Source: Phycisphaerales bacterium (GTDB taxonomy: Bacteria; Planctomycetota; Phycisphaerae; Phycisphaerales; UBA1924). From it: DNA of 64,000 bases. A model generated the notes under the pieces. The model was given only the letters and a program-made list of their open reading frames with translations, made no database searches and had not been told where the DNA came from. Of the stretch, positions 10,698 through 21,685 are shown one piece after another. Each line of letters begins with the position of its first letter. The first letter of the stretch is position 1. The stretch covers positions 62,001 to 126,000 of the forward strand of contig JARGPA010000003.1 in assembly GCA_029213305.1 (NCBI GenBank). Direction: 5' to 3'. The position numbers and the translations under genes were made by a program.

Positions 10698-11177
10698 ATG
10701 TCTAACCAATTATCACAAACCAGCGTGCTCTTTGTTTGCCTTGGCAATATCTGTAGATCGCCATTAGCTGACGGCATTTTAACCCATCTCGTCAATCAAC
10801 GCGGACTTGCTGATCAGTTCCATATCGACTCGTGCGGCACCGGCGCCTGGCATGTTGGGAATCCACCTGACCCTCGTTCAGTATTAGTTGCTTCAAAGCA
10901 TGGTATTGATCTAACTGATCTTCGAGCTCGCCAGTTCGACGCGGACTCAGACCCATCCAACTTTGACTTGATCATTCCTATGGACGCTGCGAATCATCGC
11001 GATCTGATCAAGCAAGGCACGCCCAAAGATAAAGTCCGACTAATGCGATCTTTCGATCCAACACTTACAGGCAAAACCCCAGATGTCCCCGATCCCTACT
11101 ACGGCGGTGACGACGGTTTCGACAAAGTCTTCGAAATGTTGATGCGAGCATGTGAAGGCATGCTAGATACGATTTGA
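10698..11177 (+). CDS. Low-molecular-weight protein tyrosine phosphatase
   Basis: A 159-residue phosphatase. The P-loop CX5R-S is VCLGNICRSPLADG with nucleophile Cys14 and Arg20. The general acid Asp lies in DVPDPYYGGDDGF, where the DPY(Y) motif is typical. The gene is separated by 2 bp from the preceding one, and all five genes from 7823 may be one unit. Bacterial members often control tyrosine kinases of exopolysaccharide export, but no kinase gene is visible nearby. The role here is therefore open. Confidence 0.92.
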   Translation: MSNQLSQTSVLFVCLGNICRSPLADGILTHLVNQRGLADQFHIDSCGTGAWHVGNPPDPRSVLVASKHGIDLTDLRARQFDADSDPSNFDLIIPMDAANHRDLIKQGTPKDKVRLMRSFDPTLTGKTPDVPDPYYGGDDGFDKVFEMLMRACEGMLDTI

Positions 11178-11266
11178 TTAAGTTTTAGATGTCATCTCAA
11201 CAACTTCCTCAGCAAAAGCTTAGTTGATGTAACGATCCAAGTTGATTGCCTATTCGCTATGTCGGC

Positions 11267-12547
11267 TCATAGATCCAGCATAAGTCGTGCAGGGTCTTCG
11301 ATCGCATCTTTAATGCTCACCAAGAACTGAACCGCTTCTGCACCATCGACGATCCGATGATCGTAGCTCAGCGCGAGGTACATCATCGGACGAAGTGAAA
11401 CCGTGCCTGGGTTGTTTGGATCTTCTGCAGGACGCTTCTTGATTCCGTGCATACCCAGAATCGCGGCTTGCGGCGGGTTGAGAATCGGAGTAGACATTAA
11501 TGAACCAAAGATACCGCCGTTGGTGATCGTAAAGGTTCCCCCTTGCATTTCTTCAAGAGTGATCTTCCCATCGCGTGCTCGAAGAGCCATGTCCTTGATC
11601 GTGCTTTCGATCCCTGCAAAGCTGAGATTCTCAGCGCTTCGGATGACCGGCACTACAAGCCCTTTAGGACCAGATACCGCAATTGCGACATCGTTGTATG
11701 AGTGTTTCTCGATCGCAGGTTTCCCATTATCACCTTGAATGATGTAGGAGTTGATCAAAGGGAACTTCTGGAGTGCTTGTGTCGTTGCTTTAACGAAGAA
11801 GGACATGAATCCAAGGTTGATCCCATGTTTGTCAGCGAATGCTTCTTTGTGTAACTTCCGGAGATCCATAACTGCGCCCATATCAACTTCGTTGAATGTA
11901 GTGAGCATTGCAGCGGTTTGCTGAGCTTCAACCAGTCTAGAAGCAATCGCTTGCCGCATTGGTGACATTCGTTCCTGAGTGACTTCACGAACTGTCCCAG
12001 ATGCTGCTGGAGCGGCTGCTTGTTGAGTCGCGCCGTTTTGATGAGTTTGGATATATGCAAGAACATCTTGTTCACGGATGCGCCCAGAAGCACCAGTCCC
12101 GGTGATAGTTCTCAGATCGAGCCCTGTGTCATCTGCGAGCTTGCGTGCCAATGGAGTTGCTTTTACATCTGCATTCGTTGCAGGCGCTGTTGCAACTGCG
12201 ACCGCAGCTGCAGGAGCAGGAGATGGGCTTGGTGCTGCTGCAGGAGCAGCGGGCGTTGGCGCGGACGCTTCGGGCGCTGCAGGAGCAGGAGCATCACCTG
12301 CTGGTTTCGCCGCAGATTCGTCAATCTCACCCACACTTGATCCGACATCAACTTCGTCGCCTTCTGCGGCGTTGTGCTTAACAACACCTGACGCTGGCGC
12401 CGGAACTTCCATAGTTACCTTGTCTGTCTCAAGCTCGAGAATCGTCTCGTCTCGTTCGACATAAGCACCGTCTTCAACAGTCCATGCCGCAATGACGCCG
12501 CTCGTCACTGACTCACCAACATTAGGAATCACAATCTGTGTGCTCAT
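11267..12547 (-). CDS. sucB: Dihydrolipoyllysine-residue succinyltransferase (E2 of 2-oxoglutarate dehydrogenase)
   Basis: Transfers the succinyl group to CoA in the tricarboxylic acid cycle. Domain order over 426 residues: lipoyl domain (1-75) with the modified Lys in [14 protein letters not shown]; a long Ala/Pro/Ser linker (about 80-125); the peripheral subunit-binding domain ([29 protein letters not shown]); and the catalytic domain, ending with the HRxVDG-type active site [15 protein letters not shown]. The domain is followed by ARLMLDL, as in SucB. It lies 48 bp after sucA. No lpd or sucCD is adjacent. Confidence 0.95.
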   Translation of the reverse strand: MSTQIVIPNVGESVTSGVIAAWTVEDGAYVERDETILELETDKVTMEVPAPASGVVKHNAAEGDEVDVGSSVGEIDESAAKPAGDAPAPAAPEASAPTPAAPAAAPSPSPAPAAAVAVATAPATNADVKATPLARKLADDTGLDLRTITGTGASGRIREQDVLAYIQTHQNGATQQAAAPAASGTVREVTQERMSPMRQAIASRLVEAQQTAAMLTTFNEVDMGAVMDLRKLHKEAFADKHGINLGFMSFFVKATTQALQKFPLINSYIIQGDNGKPAIEKHSYNDVAIAVSGPKGLVVPVIRSAENLSFAGIESTIKDMALRARDGKITLEEMQGGTFTITNGGIFGSLMSTPILNPPQAAILGMHGIKKRPAEDPNNPGTVSLRPMMYLALSYDHRIVDGAEAVQFLVSIKDAIEDPARLMLDL

Positions 12548-12595
12548 AGTTTCAATCCGTCTCTGGGCGTCACTGCCCGACTTATCAGCTTGTGT

Positions 12596-15532
12596 TTATG
12601 CCTTTGCAGCAGCAACAGTTTTTTTCGAACTCTGATCCTTCGGCTGTGGACCTATCGCATCAGAGATGATTTGCTCTTGTTCAATTTTGTGTTGAGATTT
12701 CGAACCAGTCGCAGGCGTGCTTGATCTTGATCGTCCAATGTATTCTGGACGTTCCCAATCGAGAACGCTTTGGAACATATCACATACATGGAGATATCCG
12801 CCTGCGTTATATGTCTCTTCCTGAACATACATTCGTTCTGCAGATTCAGGATATTGACTATTGATCTTTGAAATCAGATCACCGTTAAATGGATACATCT
12901 GTTCGATACGAACAATCGCGATATCTCTTTGATCTAAATCTTCGCGTCGCTTGTCGAGCTCATGGTAAATTTTGCCACAACAGAAAATCACGCGTTTCAC
13001 ATCTTTTCGATTCCAACCATCGACGACAAATCGTGGATCGTCAAGCATCTCATGGAAATGCCCAGTATATAGCTCTTCAACAGAGCTCGTTGGTATACGA
13101 AGCATGCTCTTTGGAGTCATCACGACAAGAGGTTTGCGATATGTTGCTTTCACTTGTCGGCGAAGCATGTGGAAAGTTTGAGACGCAGTCGATGGGTAAA
13201 CGATCAACATATTGTCGCCGCCACAAAGCTCTAAGAACCGTTCCATTCGACACGAAGAATGCTCAGGTCCAGCGCCTTCGTATCCGTGAGGCAACAGAAT
13301 CGTCAACCCACTCCAACGATCCCACTTTGCTTCTGCAGAGGAGATGAACTGGTCAACAATCGCTTGTGCTCCGTTGTAAAAGTCACCAAACTGAGCTTCC
13401 CAGATGATCAACATCCCAGGATCACCTAGTGAGTATCCATACTCGAATGCAAGAATACCAACTTCTGAAAGAGGTGAGTCATACACACAGAAGTTTGCTT
13501 GTCTTGGTTGCCCATCCGCACCTAATGAACCTGGAGGCGTTTCAGTCCCTTCCCGACCAATCTCACGGATTGAGTTAAGAGGGGTGTAAGGTTCTCCACT
13601 CTCGAAGTCACGCACAACCGCATGTCGATGTGAGAATGTACCTCGACGACAATCCTGTCCTGACAAACGGACTGGATGTCCTTCTGCTAAGAGAGTGCCA
13701 TACGCGAGTTGTTCTGCATCTGCATACGAAATCAAGTCTGCGTTCGGAAGATCTGATCGTTCGCTGAGTAACTTCTTTAGTTTCGGATTGAGTTTGAATC
13801 CCTCAGGGACTGAACCGATCGCTTTCGAAACTTCTTCAACTTGTTCTTTCGTTACCGATGTATCAATCGGATCGAAAGTAAACTTGTGAGAGAGCCCACC
13901 CCAGCGTTCACTCCCAGGATCGATTGTTGGGTCGTTCGGAGTTTGCTGAGCTGCTCGTTGAGCTTGTTCGAGCGCTTCATTGAGTCGATGAATAATTGAT
14001 TGACGATCAGCCTCTGAGATCGAACTCTCAGCAAGAAGCTTCTCAGTATAAACCTTAAGCACAGAAGGTTTCTTCTTGATTAATCCCGCCATGATTGGTT
14101 GAGTAAAGCTCGTCTCGTCTTGCTCGTTGTGTCCGTAACGACGGTAACACTGCAAGTCAATGAACACATCTCGTTTGAACTTCTGACGATATTCCGCTGC
14201 GAGTTGTGCGACTGTGACCACTGCTTCTGGGTCTTCGCCGTTGACATGGAAGATCGGAGCATCGATAAACTTTCCAATATCAGTACAATATCGACTCGAA
14301 CGAGAATCCGAAGGGAGTGTCGTAAATCCGATGTGGTTATTGACAACTACATGGATCGTCCCACCTGTGGTGTAACCTTCAAGCTGAGAATAGTTGAGTA
14401 CTTCTTGTACAATTCCTTGTCCAACAATCGCAGCATCACCATGGATTAGAATCGGAGTGACTCTCTCGCGAGTAGTATCACCGCGTAAGCGTTGTTTTGC
14501 GCGACATCGACCTTCAATCACACCATTTACCGCTTCTAGATGGCTTGGATTGCTTGCAAGTGCAAGATGGACCATTCGTCCATTGTTGAGTCGGCGTGTT
14601 CCTGAGTATCCGCGATGATATTTCACATCGCCGCCACCATCTGCGAAACCTTCTGACCAGTTCTCTTCAAACTCTGTGAAGATCTGTTCGAGGGTTTTCC
14701 CAATGATGTTATGAAGCACATTGAGTCGGCCGCGATGTGCCATCCCAATGACAACTTCCTCAGCCCCAAGATCAGAATACGCTTCGATCATGCGATCGAG
14801 TAACGGGATCAATGATTCCGCGCCTTCAAGACTAAATCGTTTTTCACCTGGGTATCGTCTACCTAGAAACTTCTCGAATGATTCTGATCGAGTTAGTTCT
14901 TCAAGAATTGTGCCTTTTTCAGCCTTTGTGAGTTCGAGTTTCCCACCGATGTTTTCGTATCGTTCGAGAAGCCAAGCACGCTGCTCGATGTCTGCAACAT
15001 GCATGAACTCAACGCCAATTGTCGAACAGTAAACTGATTCGAGTCGTTCAATGACATCTCGCAATGGAATCTGTGAACCGAGTCCCATGCTCGAACCATC
15101 AACTTGTCGATTGAGATCAGACTCGGACAATCCGTGATATCCCAATGAAAGGGAATCCGGCCGAGGACGCTCTTGTGCGAACGGATCGATCTGTGCACAA
15201 AGATGACCTTGATCTCGATACGCACCGATGAAGTCATCAACGATTGCTTCAAAATGCGTTGCTTTGCCTGCAGATCGCCCGATCGTGGGCGTTACCTTGA
15301 TCGGACCAGTCGAGGCTGGTCGATTGGTTGTCGTTCCAGAATCAACTGCAGGACTCGCGTCGCCGAAGAGTTTGAGTTCGGAAGCGTGCGCAAGGTCGAA
15401 CCCTTGAAAAAACGCGCGGATCTCCGGATCGACAGATGAAGGATCAACTGTGTACGCGCGATACTGCTCTTCCAGATATTCGGCGTTCCATTGGTTAATC
15501 GACGGTATGCTTGGTTGCGGCGCAGAGCTCAT
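12596..15532 (-). CDS. sucA: 2-oxoglutarate dehydrogenase E1 component
   Basis: Thiamine-diphosphate enzyme of 978 residues that decarboxylates 2-oxoglutarate. The N-terminal E2-binding helix is seen in NQWNAEYLEEQYRAYTVDP. The core has FGRRYPGEKRFSLEGAESLIP, GMAHRGRLNVL, HLEAVNGVIEGRCRAKQ and GDAAIVGQGIVQEVLN (thiamine diphosphate and Mg2+ site), plus the transketolase-like RRGTFSHRHAVVRD. GPEHSSCRMERFLEL and TPKSMLR follow near the C-terminus. The last 30 residues are a charged extension. It is transcribed ahead of sucB. The upstream region (15533-15743) shows no clear promoter. Confidence 0.97.
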   Translation of the reverse strand: MSSAPQPSIPSINQWNAEYLEEQYRAYTVDPSSVDPEIRAFFQGFDLAHASELKLFGDASPAVDSGTTTNRPASTGPIKVTPTIGRSAGKATHFEAIVDDFIGAYRDQGHLCAQIDPFAQERPRPDSLSLGYHGLSESDLNRQVDGSSMGLGSQIPLRDVIERLESVYCSTIGVEFMHVADIEQRAWLLERYENIGGKLELTKAEKGTILEELTRSESFEKFLGRRYPGEKRFSLEGAESLIPLLDRMIEAYSDLGAEEVVIGMAHRGRLNVLHNIIGKTLEQIFTEFEENWSEGFADGGGDVKYHRGYSGTRRLNNGRMVHLALASNPSHLEAVNGVIEGRCRAKQRLRGDTTRERVTPILIHGDAAIVGQGIVQEVLNYSQLEGYTTGGTIHVVVNNHIGFTTLPSDSRSSRYCTDIGKFIDAPIFHVNGEDPEAVVTVAQLAAEYRQKFKRDVFIDLQCYRRYGHNEQDETSFTQPIMAGLIKKKPSVLKVYTEKLLAESSISEADRQSIIHRLNEALEQAQRAAQQTPNDPTIDPGSERWGGLSHKFTFDPIDTSVTKEQVEEVSKAIGSVPEGFKLNPKLKKLLSERSDLPNADLISYADAEQLAYGTLLAEGHPVRLSGQDCRRGTFSHRHAVVRDFESGEPYTPLNSIREIGREGTETPPGSLGADGQPRQANFCVYDSPLSEVGILAFEYGYSLGDPGMLIIWEAQFGDFYNGAQAIVDQFISSAEAKWDRWSGLTILLPHGYEGAGPEHSSCRMERFLELCGGDNMLIVYPSTASQTFHMLRRQVKATYRKPLVVMTPKSMLRIPTSSVEELYTGHFHEMLDDPRFVVDGWNRKDVKRVIFCCGKIYHELDKRREDLDQRDIAIVRIEQMYPFNGDLISKINSQYPESAERMYVQEETYNAGGYLHVCDMFQSVLDWERPEYIGRSRSSTPATGSKSQHKIEQEQIISDAIGPQPKDQSSKKTVAAAKA

Positions 15533-15702
15533 AGCACTCCTCAGTCTACACGGCCTTAGGGCACTCCAGGCCCGAATTTCGTGGACTATCGGACGAAAAT
15601 CTGGGAATTCCTACCCAGCAACAATCGTAGTCCTTCATATCGACACATGAACGACTGAATCCATCAATTCCTACAGCTTTCATAAGATGATGAGAGATTC
15701 AC

Positions 15703-15718
15703 TAGACAAGTCTGTCTA
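15703..15718 (-). other. Short inverted repeat downstream of pstB
   Basis: TAGACA and TGTCTA are separated by four bases about 25 bp after the pstB stop. There is no following T run, so it is at best a weak terminator or mRNA-end hairpin. Confidence 0.25.
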
Positions 15719-15743
15719 CAGGGGACTCTCCCATGCTTTGCGT

Positions 15744-16691
15744 TTACCCGAATCGTCCTGACACATAGTGTTCAGTTTCGATCAATGCAGGAGTCTGGAA
15801 TAACTTCGCAGTTGGACCGTATTCAACGAGTCTACCAAGGTACATAAAGGCCGTATAGTCCGAAACGCGGGCGGCCTGCTGCATATTGTGTGTCACAATC
15901 AGAACTGTATATCGTTCTGATATTTCTGAGATTAGCTCTTCAATCTTCAGCGTCGCAACTGGGTCAAGTGCAGAACAAGGCTCGTCAAGCAGGAGTACTT
16001 CCGGATCCGCGACAATTGCGCGAGCAATGCACAATCGTTGTTGTTGACCTCCTGATAATCCCAAAGCGGACCGTTTTAGTCGATCTTTTACTTCATCCCA
16101 GATAGCCGCGGCCCGGAGGCTCTTTTCGCATGCTTCTTCAAGGACGGATTTTCTGCGTTCTCCATCGATACGTAATGGATAGACGACATTCTCAAAGATA
16201 GACATCGGGAATGGGTTTGGTTTCTGAAACACCATTCCAAGCCTTTTGCGTAACGAAATAACATCAACAGATGGCGCATAGATCGGAGAACCGTTGAGCC
16301 CGATCAGCCCTTCAACTCGAACGCCTTCAACCAAGTCATTCATCCGATTAATCGAACGCAGCAACGTTGATTTACCACAACCCGATGGTCCAATCAATGC
16401 AGTAACAGCACCACGAGAGATGTTCATACTGACAGAATGAATTGCTTGGGTTTCAGAGTACCATAAGTTAAAATCCTCGATGTTAATAATTGCATTACTC
16501 GGATCAACTTCAGGATGAACGGTAGGTGCTGGGGTTTCCCCGCGCCTGATCGCTTCAATCACTTCATAGGTTGCTTCGTTTCCACGACGATTTGGTTCGT
16601 ACGATACAGGACGCACTACTGGCTGTGCCGTATCTTGTGCAGATCCAGAAGAAGTCGTTGAGTTGGGTGAGTCTGTATCCATCGACATCAT
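15744..16691 (-). CDS. pstB: Phosphate ABC transporter ATP-binding protein PstB
   Basis: ATPase of the high-affinity phosphate importer. The start ATG at 16691 overlaps the pstA stop (ATGA). The first about 65 residues are a poorly conserved Ser/Thr-rich extension. The ABC domain follows: Walker [21 protein letters not shown]-loop [15 protein letters not shown], signature [15 protein letters not shown], Walker [14 protein letters not shown] and switch [14 protein letters not shown]. The motif FPMSIFENV is characteristic of PstB. It is the last gene of the pst run; phoU is absent. Confidence 0.96.
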   Translation of the reverse strand: MMSMDTDSPNSTTSSGSAQDTAQPVVRPVSYEPNRRGNEATYEVIEAIRRGETPAPTVHPEVDPSNAIINIEDFNLWYSETQAIHSVSMNISRGAVTALIGPSGCGKSTLLRSINRMNDLVEGVRVEGLIGLNGSPIYAPSVDVISLRKRLGMVFQKPNPFPMSIFENVVYPLRIDGERRKSVLEEACEKSLRAAAIWDEVKDRLKRSALGLSGGQQQRLCIARAIVADPEVLLLDEPCSALDPVATLKIEELISEISERYTVLIVTHNMQQAARVSDYTAFMYLGRLVEYGPTAKLFQTPALIETEHYVSGRFG

Positions 16692-18832
16692 ATCGTTTGT
16701 CCCGCCATTCTGGCTCGTACACGTGATCGTATCATAATCGCAGAGAAGTTGAGCGCGAAAACGACTGCTAAAAACAACAGCGTAGTAGTCCACACCAACG
16801 GCCGAGCAGCTTGCGAATCAGGACTCTGGAATCCTAGGTCATAGATATGGAATCCCAAATGCATGAAACTTCGATCCGCATGAATAAACGGAGCTTCAGT
16901 TGATATTGGCAAATCTTGATTCAGTTTTACCGCTCCGACCAACATCAATGGTGCAACTTCACCTGCTCCACGCGCCATCGCGAGGATTCCGCCTGTCAAA
17001 ATTCCTGGAAGCGCTCCTGGGAGAACAATCCGTCGCATTGTTTGCCATTTAGAAGCACCACATCCGTAACTCCCCTCTCGCATTGAGTTGGGGACTGCTG
17101 CGATTGCTTCTTCTGTTGCCACAATCACAACAGGTAAAGTAAGCAATGCAAGTGTTAGAGAGGCCCAAAGCATCCCGCGTGCGCCAAATGTCGGAGTCCC
17201 ATCTTCTGCTCTTGCTTCGAATAATCCATGGAAATATGGAGTCTTTGTGATAAGTAAAACCCCAAGAACTAACACTGAGAACCAGACAATCCAGGTAGCT
17301 CGTTTCATTCTCAGATTAAACTGAGAAGGCAACTTCCCAGGATCGGGTTTGCCCCACAGATTGACAGCGTATCCGATCACTATGACTAGCCCGATGAAGA
17401 TATACATCATCCACCAGGTTCCGGGATTTACTCGATCTGAAACCTTTGGTCCTGTATCTACATATTGCCCGACGGTGTAACAGAAGAACCCTAGTCCGAA
17501 CACGCCGTAGACAATACTCGGAACTCCTGCAAGGTTATTGACTGCGATACGGATCATGCTCGTAACGAACCCTTGCTTTGCGTATTCCCGAAGGTACAAC
17601 GCCGCGATAACACCCATAGGTGTAACAAAAATCGTCAAAAGCAATGTCAGAAGGATTGTCCCCACAATAACTGGGAAGACTCCACCTTCTGTGTTCGCTT
17701 CTCTTGGGTTCGCAGAGAGGTACTCCCACCATCTTGATAAGTACACGCCAACTCGATCTGCAGTACTGAGTTGATTACTCTCCACAGCTCGAACAATCTG
17801 TTGCATATGCAATGGTTCGTCTGAAAGCGTTTGTGAAGTTGGAGCAAACTCTCCAGTCGTCGGCTCACGGATCACAATGCGCAACCGATCGTTTGTTTCT
17901 TCCATTGCTCGGATTTGCCCGAGTTTAAGTTCGTATTCTGATAACAACTCCGCTTCACGAATCACAACTTGCTCTCGCAACTCTTGTAGTTGCTGCTCAT
18001 CGAGCGCTTTGTCACCCCATGGTGACGCGATCCACATCGCACCAAGCAACATGAATGCACTTACAATCAATGAGAATCGTGTAAGTTTCCCTTTTCGAGC
18101 ATGTATCGATCCGATCTCTGTGCCCAAATGTCGAACGCGTATAAAGAACCCTACGCAAATCGCAACAAGTACCCCGCTGAAACCCCAAGTACCCCAGTTG
18201 AAGCGAAACAAAGAATCACCCGATCGATGAGATTCGATTTCACTCTGTTGGACTTCCAATCGAAGCGATTCGATTTCACGATTGATCTTTCCTAGATCTT
18301 GATCTTTGAGTTTGCTAATTGCCTTTCCCGCGTCTCTCGCATCACGATGTAGTTTGTTAAACTGCTCGAATACTTGATCGCTTCCGGTTGCGATTTGTAC
18401 TTCATTGCCTTCATCGTCAATCGTGAATATTGATTCCGGAATCCCGAGCCACACCCCCCACGCTTCGCGCTCTAGGAGCATCGCATTGCTTGGATATTCT
18501 GATTCAACGATATCTTGATCATCAACCCACCGGAATGACTCTTGTCCTATATCTCGATTCCCAACACGATAGAGGGTTCTGGTAGCGAGCGTTTCTGCAT
18601 GAACATCCTGATCCATTGCAAGCCCAAGGAAGACTTCTCCACTCTCAAGCGTGACACGTTCAATAGGCCGAGGCCAAAAACTCACACTACCGTTATACAC
18701 GACCATCCCGAGCAACAGAATAATCATCAATAGACAGAGCACCAACGAACCACCCGTTAACCAAACCATTGGTTCACCGATCGCACTGGGCAATGTCTGT
18801 CTTTGGGATGTGGTGACTTTGTTGTCGCTCAT
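16688..18832 (-). CDS. pstA: Phosphate ABC transporter permease PstA, large form
   Basis: Inner-membrane channel subunit, 714 residues against about 300 for E. coli PstA. The N-terminal third is additional: a first helix ([20 protein letters not shown]), a soluble segment, two more helices ([15 protein letters not shown] and [16 protein letters not shown]) and a predicted coiled coil (about 285-330). The permease domain (about 390-710) has [16 protein letters not shown] and the EAA loop [20 protein letters not shown] that contacts PstB, then [13 protein letters not shown]-like residues. Its start overlaps the pstC stop (ATGA). Long PstA/PstC forms also occur in some gammaproteobacteria such as Pseudomonas. 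Confidence 0.93.
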   Translation of the reverse strand: MSDNKVTTSQRQTLPSAIGEPMVWLTGGSLVLCLLMIILLLGMVVYNGSVSFWPRPIERVTLESGEVFLGLAMDQDVHAETLATRTLYRVGNRDIGQESFRWVDDQDIVESEYPSNAMLLEREAWGVWLGIPESIFTIDDEGNEVQIATGSDQVFEQFNKLHRDARDAGKAISKLKDQDLGKINREIESLRLEVQQSEIESHRSGDSLFRFNWGTWGFSGVLVAICVGFFIRVRHLGTEIGSIHARKGKLTRFSLIVSAFMLLGAMWIASPWGDKALDEQQLQELREQVVIREAELLSEYELKLGQIRAMEETNDRLRIVIREPTTGEFAPTSQTLSDEPLHMQQIVRAVESNQLSTADRVGVYLSRWWEYLSANPREANTEGGVFPVIVGTILLTLLLTIFVTPMGVIAALYLREYAKQGFVTSMIRIAVNNLAGVPSIVYGVFGLGFFCYTVGQYVDTGPKVSDRVNPGTWWMMYIFIGLVIVIGYAVNLWGKPDPGKLPSQFNLRMKRATWIVWFSVLVLGVLLITKTPYFHGLFEARAEDGTPTFGARGMLWASLTLALLTLPVVIVATEEAIAAVPNSMREGSYGCGASKWQTMRRIVLPGALPGILTGGILAMARGAGEVAPLMLVGAVKLNQDLPISTEAPFIHADRSFMHLGFHIYDLGFQSPDSQAARPLVWTTTLLFLAVVFALNFSAIMIRSRVRARMAGQTI

Positions 18833-21594
18833 AACCCGGAGTTCCTTGCTCTGACTATCTGACGTACAAACTCAGCGAGGGAATTGATAACAAATGTCAT
18901 CACGAACAGAACCAGTCCACATAAGAACAACACTCGGTAATGTGTTTCATCCTTAGGAGCTTCTGGGAGTTCGACGGCAATGTTTGCCGCGAGGGTTCTG
19001 AATCCAGAGAATATATTCCATTCCATCTCTGGAGTGTTTCCTGTCGCCATCAACACGATCATCGTTTCTCCAACTGCACGACCGAACCCGATCATACAAG
19101 CTGAAAAAATCCCTGATGCTGCAACAGGCAACACAATCCGAGTTGCAGTTTGCCAAGGGGTTGCACCCGCGCCCAACGATGCAGATCGGAGTGTCATCGG
19201 AACCGCTTGGAGTGCATCTTCTGAGATTGTGAAGATAATAGGAATCACCGCAAATCCCATGATGACCGCAACTACTAGAGTGTTTCGTGGACTAAACGAT
19301 CCAAAGATTGAATCTCGTGGATCGAATCCCATCGATTCAGCAATCAACGCAAAGAGATAAGCAACGACAAAGCTCATTGCGAGTAGAACCACAAACTTTG
19401 TCAATACGACGGCTCCGCCTACGACGCCTTCTTTAGAGACTATTAACAAGTCGATGCGCCTACGAATCAAAATGGCTTGCGCTACCCAGACTAAGATGCT
19501 TGCGATTGGGAAGAAAACGACGATCCAACCGGGTCGTGCTCGACCGTATTCTTCGTTGAGCCAACGTCGAAGGTCGCCGTGTGTCAGACTGAGCTCTTCG
19601 AGAATGCCTGAGCTTTCGATCGATGCATCAGGTTCGACGATAATACCATCAATTACACCCAATCCTTGAGCTCTGAGGAGTCGTTGAGTTCGAGTGTTAT
19701 AACCTGCATCAGCACCAAACCCATCGAGATCAACAGTGTCAACTGGTTTGACTGCTCCTGCGAGCATTGCAGCATCAAATGAATCTGGCGCAAACCAAGA
19801 TCGAACCATTGGAGGCCCGATCAGACTACTGATTACAACCCCGATGACGACCGCAATCCCAACGAGCAACAGATGATGACCAGTCCGAGTCTTCAACCGA
19901 TATGAAAGAGGGATCAACTGCCAGATATGAGCTGCGACAAGAATCGTGATCGGCAAAACCACAATTCCAATCACAAAGGTATCGAGATTGTCTGCGACAA
20001 ACGGAGCAAACACCATCGCTGCAAAGAACCCGAGCACGACTGATGGTAAAGACGCCATCAACTCGACTGTTGGTTTCACTTTTCTACGAACGCGCTTCGA
20101 AACAAACTCGCTTGAATAGATCGCCGCGAGAACTGCAACTGGAATCGCAAAGAGCATCGCGAAGATTGTCGCTTTGAGTGTTCCGAAGATCAAGGGCATT
20201 AGACTCAACTTGATCTCAGAAGCATCGTCACCTGAAGAAGACTGATACACATACTCAGGAGTTTCAACTCCTTCGTAATGTACTTTTCCAAAGAGCGCTT
20301 TCACGCTGAACTCTGGATAACCTGGTTCTATCTCATGAAATGAATAAGCTCCATCAGAACCTATCACGAAGACGCCGTCGTTTTTGGGTGCAATCGACAC
20401 TGCGACAGGATTCTCGATCTCTGTATCTATCTGTGCAATGAGCTTCTCACTTGTCATGTGTCGAAGTTCAACTACTCCGTTCTCGAAGAGTACTGCGACA
20501 GTTCGGTCACGCACACTTGAGGAAATCGCAATGATGTTTTCGTTGGGTGAATCAACTCGATGTGACTCGACGAGACTCATCCCATCTATCAAGCGTTCTT
20601 TACTGTCCTTTGCAACATGGAATGAGATCATTGTCCCATCTGCTTGTCCGATGATGAGTGTTTGTCCACCCAAGAGCATTGATGCAGTTGAGATTGCTGA
20701 ATTATCTTGTGTCAGTTGGATATCTTCAACATGAACAAACTGCTTTTCGACGCGTGTGTATCGCTCACATTTTCCATTTTTCCAAACTGCAAGGACTTGC
20801 CCACCATCTGAGGTGACAAAGAACCAATCAGGGTTTTCACTCTTGAGAGAAAATGATCGAGTCCGGAGTTTGATTCGAGGCTTCCCACCACCCAAAGGAC
20901 GGGTCGTCTGAACTGTATTGACAAGCGCAGTATTGTCTTCTCTTAAAACTAGGAGAATCGTTTTACTAGTTGGACTCTTACGATAATCAATCGAGACAAT
21001 AGCTCCCGATCCATCCTTCAAATCAAACAGATCACCAAACTCATGTTCGAATTGAACTGCTCGTTCACGATCGCCTTCAAGCGCTTCTAGATACCCAGAT
21101 TCAATCGGAGTTATTGCACCCAATGTGCGATTATTCTGAGAACCACCAATATCAGTTCCATAACTCAGTTCCCCGATCTGTACTTGCCCAGATGAATACC
21201 CGATCGCGACAAACTCACCGTTCCTTGCAAAGCTCAATGCAGTTGGAGTCAAATCTTCATCCGAAAACTCGTAGGTTCCAACGATCTCACCCGAGTCGAG
21301 CAACACTGTCTTTGCTGAATCTTCACCATCGAGAATGGTGGCGCTATGAGCATATGGATCAAGCAGTACACTTGACGCGGATGTGAGTTGGGATGACCCC
21401 CCAGTTAGTTTCTCTCCTACTGACCCTGGCGCAAAGAGTGGGATGACTACCCAGAGCAGATAGACACAAATCCCAAGAACCGCGGCGAGTACTACAAACC
21501 CACCCGTGGTGACAATGAACTCTGCGAGTGAATCCATCGCGTGTAATCGTCGCGAGGCGGCTGTGCGAGTTTTTGAATCTGATGATGTTTTCAT
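18829..21594 (-). CDS. pstC: Phosphate ABC transporter permease PstC with large extra domain
   Basis: The second channel subunit, about 921 residues (usual length about 300). One N-terminal helix (about 30-55) is followed by roughly 400 residues without membrane segments that look like a beta-propeller: repeated strands such as ALSFARNGEFVAIGYSSGQVQIGEL, DGGQVLAVWKNGKCERYTR and VAVSIAPKNDGVFVIGSDGAYSFHE. The permease part starts near LMPLIFGTLKATIFAMLFAIPVA and has the EAA loop PMTLRSASLGAGATPWQTATR and FGRAVGETMIVLMATGN. The extra domain would lie on the periplasmic side. The ATG at 21594 is preferred to a TTG at 21606. No clear Shine-Dalgarno sequence is seen. Confidence 0.92.
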   Translation of the reverse strand: MKTSSDSKTRTAASRRLHAMDSLAEFIVTTGGFVVLAAVLGICVYLLWVVIPLFAPGSVGEKLTGGSSQLTSASSVLLDPYAHSATILDGEDSAKTVLLDSGEIVGTYEFSDEDLTPTALSFARNGEFVAIGYSSGQVQIGELSYGTDIGGSQNNRTLGAITPIESGYLEALEGDRERAVQFEHEFGDLFDLKDGSGAIVSIDYRKSPTSKTILLVLREDNTALVNTVQTTRPLGGGKPRIKLRTRSFSLKSENPDWFFVTSDGGQVLAVWKNGKCERYTRVEKQFVHVEDIQLTQDNSAISTASMLLGGQTLIIGQADGTMISFHVAKDSKERLIDGMSLVESHRVDSPNENIIAISSSVRDRTVAVLFENGVVELRHMTSEKLIAQIDTEIENPVAVSIAPKNDGVFVIGSDGAYSFHEIEPGYPEFSVKALFGKVHYEGVETPEYVYQSSSGDDASEIKLSLMPLIFGTLKATIFAMLFAIPVAVLAAIYSSEFVSKRVRRKVKPTVELMASLPSVVLGFFAAMVFAPFVADNLDTFVIGIVVLPITILVAAHIWQLIPLSYRLKTRTGHHLLLVGIAVVIGVVISSLIGPPMVRSWFAPDSFDAAMLAGAVKPVDTVDLDGFGADAGYNTRTQRLLRAQGLGVIDGIIVEPDASIESSGILEELSLTHGDLRRWLNEEYGRARPGWIVVFFPIASILVWVAQAILIRRRIDLLIVSKEGVVGGAVVLTKFVVLLAMSFVVAYLFALIAESMGFDPRDSIFGSFSPRNTLVVAVIMGFAVIPIIFTISEDALQAVPMTLRSASLGAGATPWQTATRIVLPVAASGIFSACMIGFGRAVGETMIVLMATGNTPEMEWNIFSGFRTLAANIAVELPEAPKDETHYRVLFLCGLVLFVMTFVINSLAEFVRQIVRARNSGL

Positions 21595-21685
21595 TGGTGA
21601 TGACAAATCTGATGAAAAGAAAGGAGCAGGTCTTCACCCGCTCCCTCATTGTTCACACCTGAGACGCCCTTGCCGGGCGAAAGAA

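Noticed and set aside
12020-12464. Long plus-strand frames opposite sucB
   Set aside because: They mirror the Ala/Pro-rich linker of SucB; composition bias keeps several frames open there.
15601-15618. CTGGG-N8-CCCAG inverted repeat upstream of sucA
   Set aside because: Short and without a promoter or operator context; chance occurrence is likely.
15744-16793. PstB start at 16793
   Set aside because: It would overlap the pstA C-terminus by about 100 bp; the ATG at 16691 overlaps the pstA stop in the usual ATGA manner.
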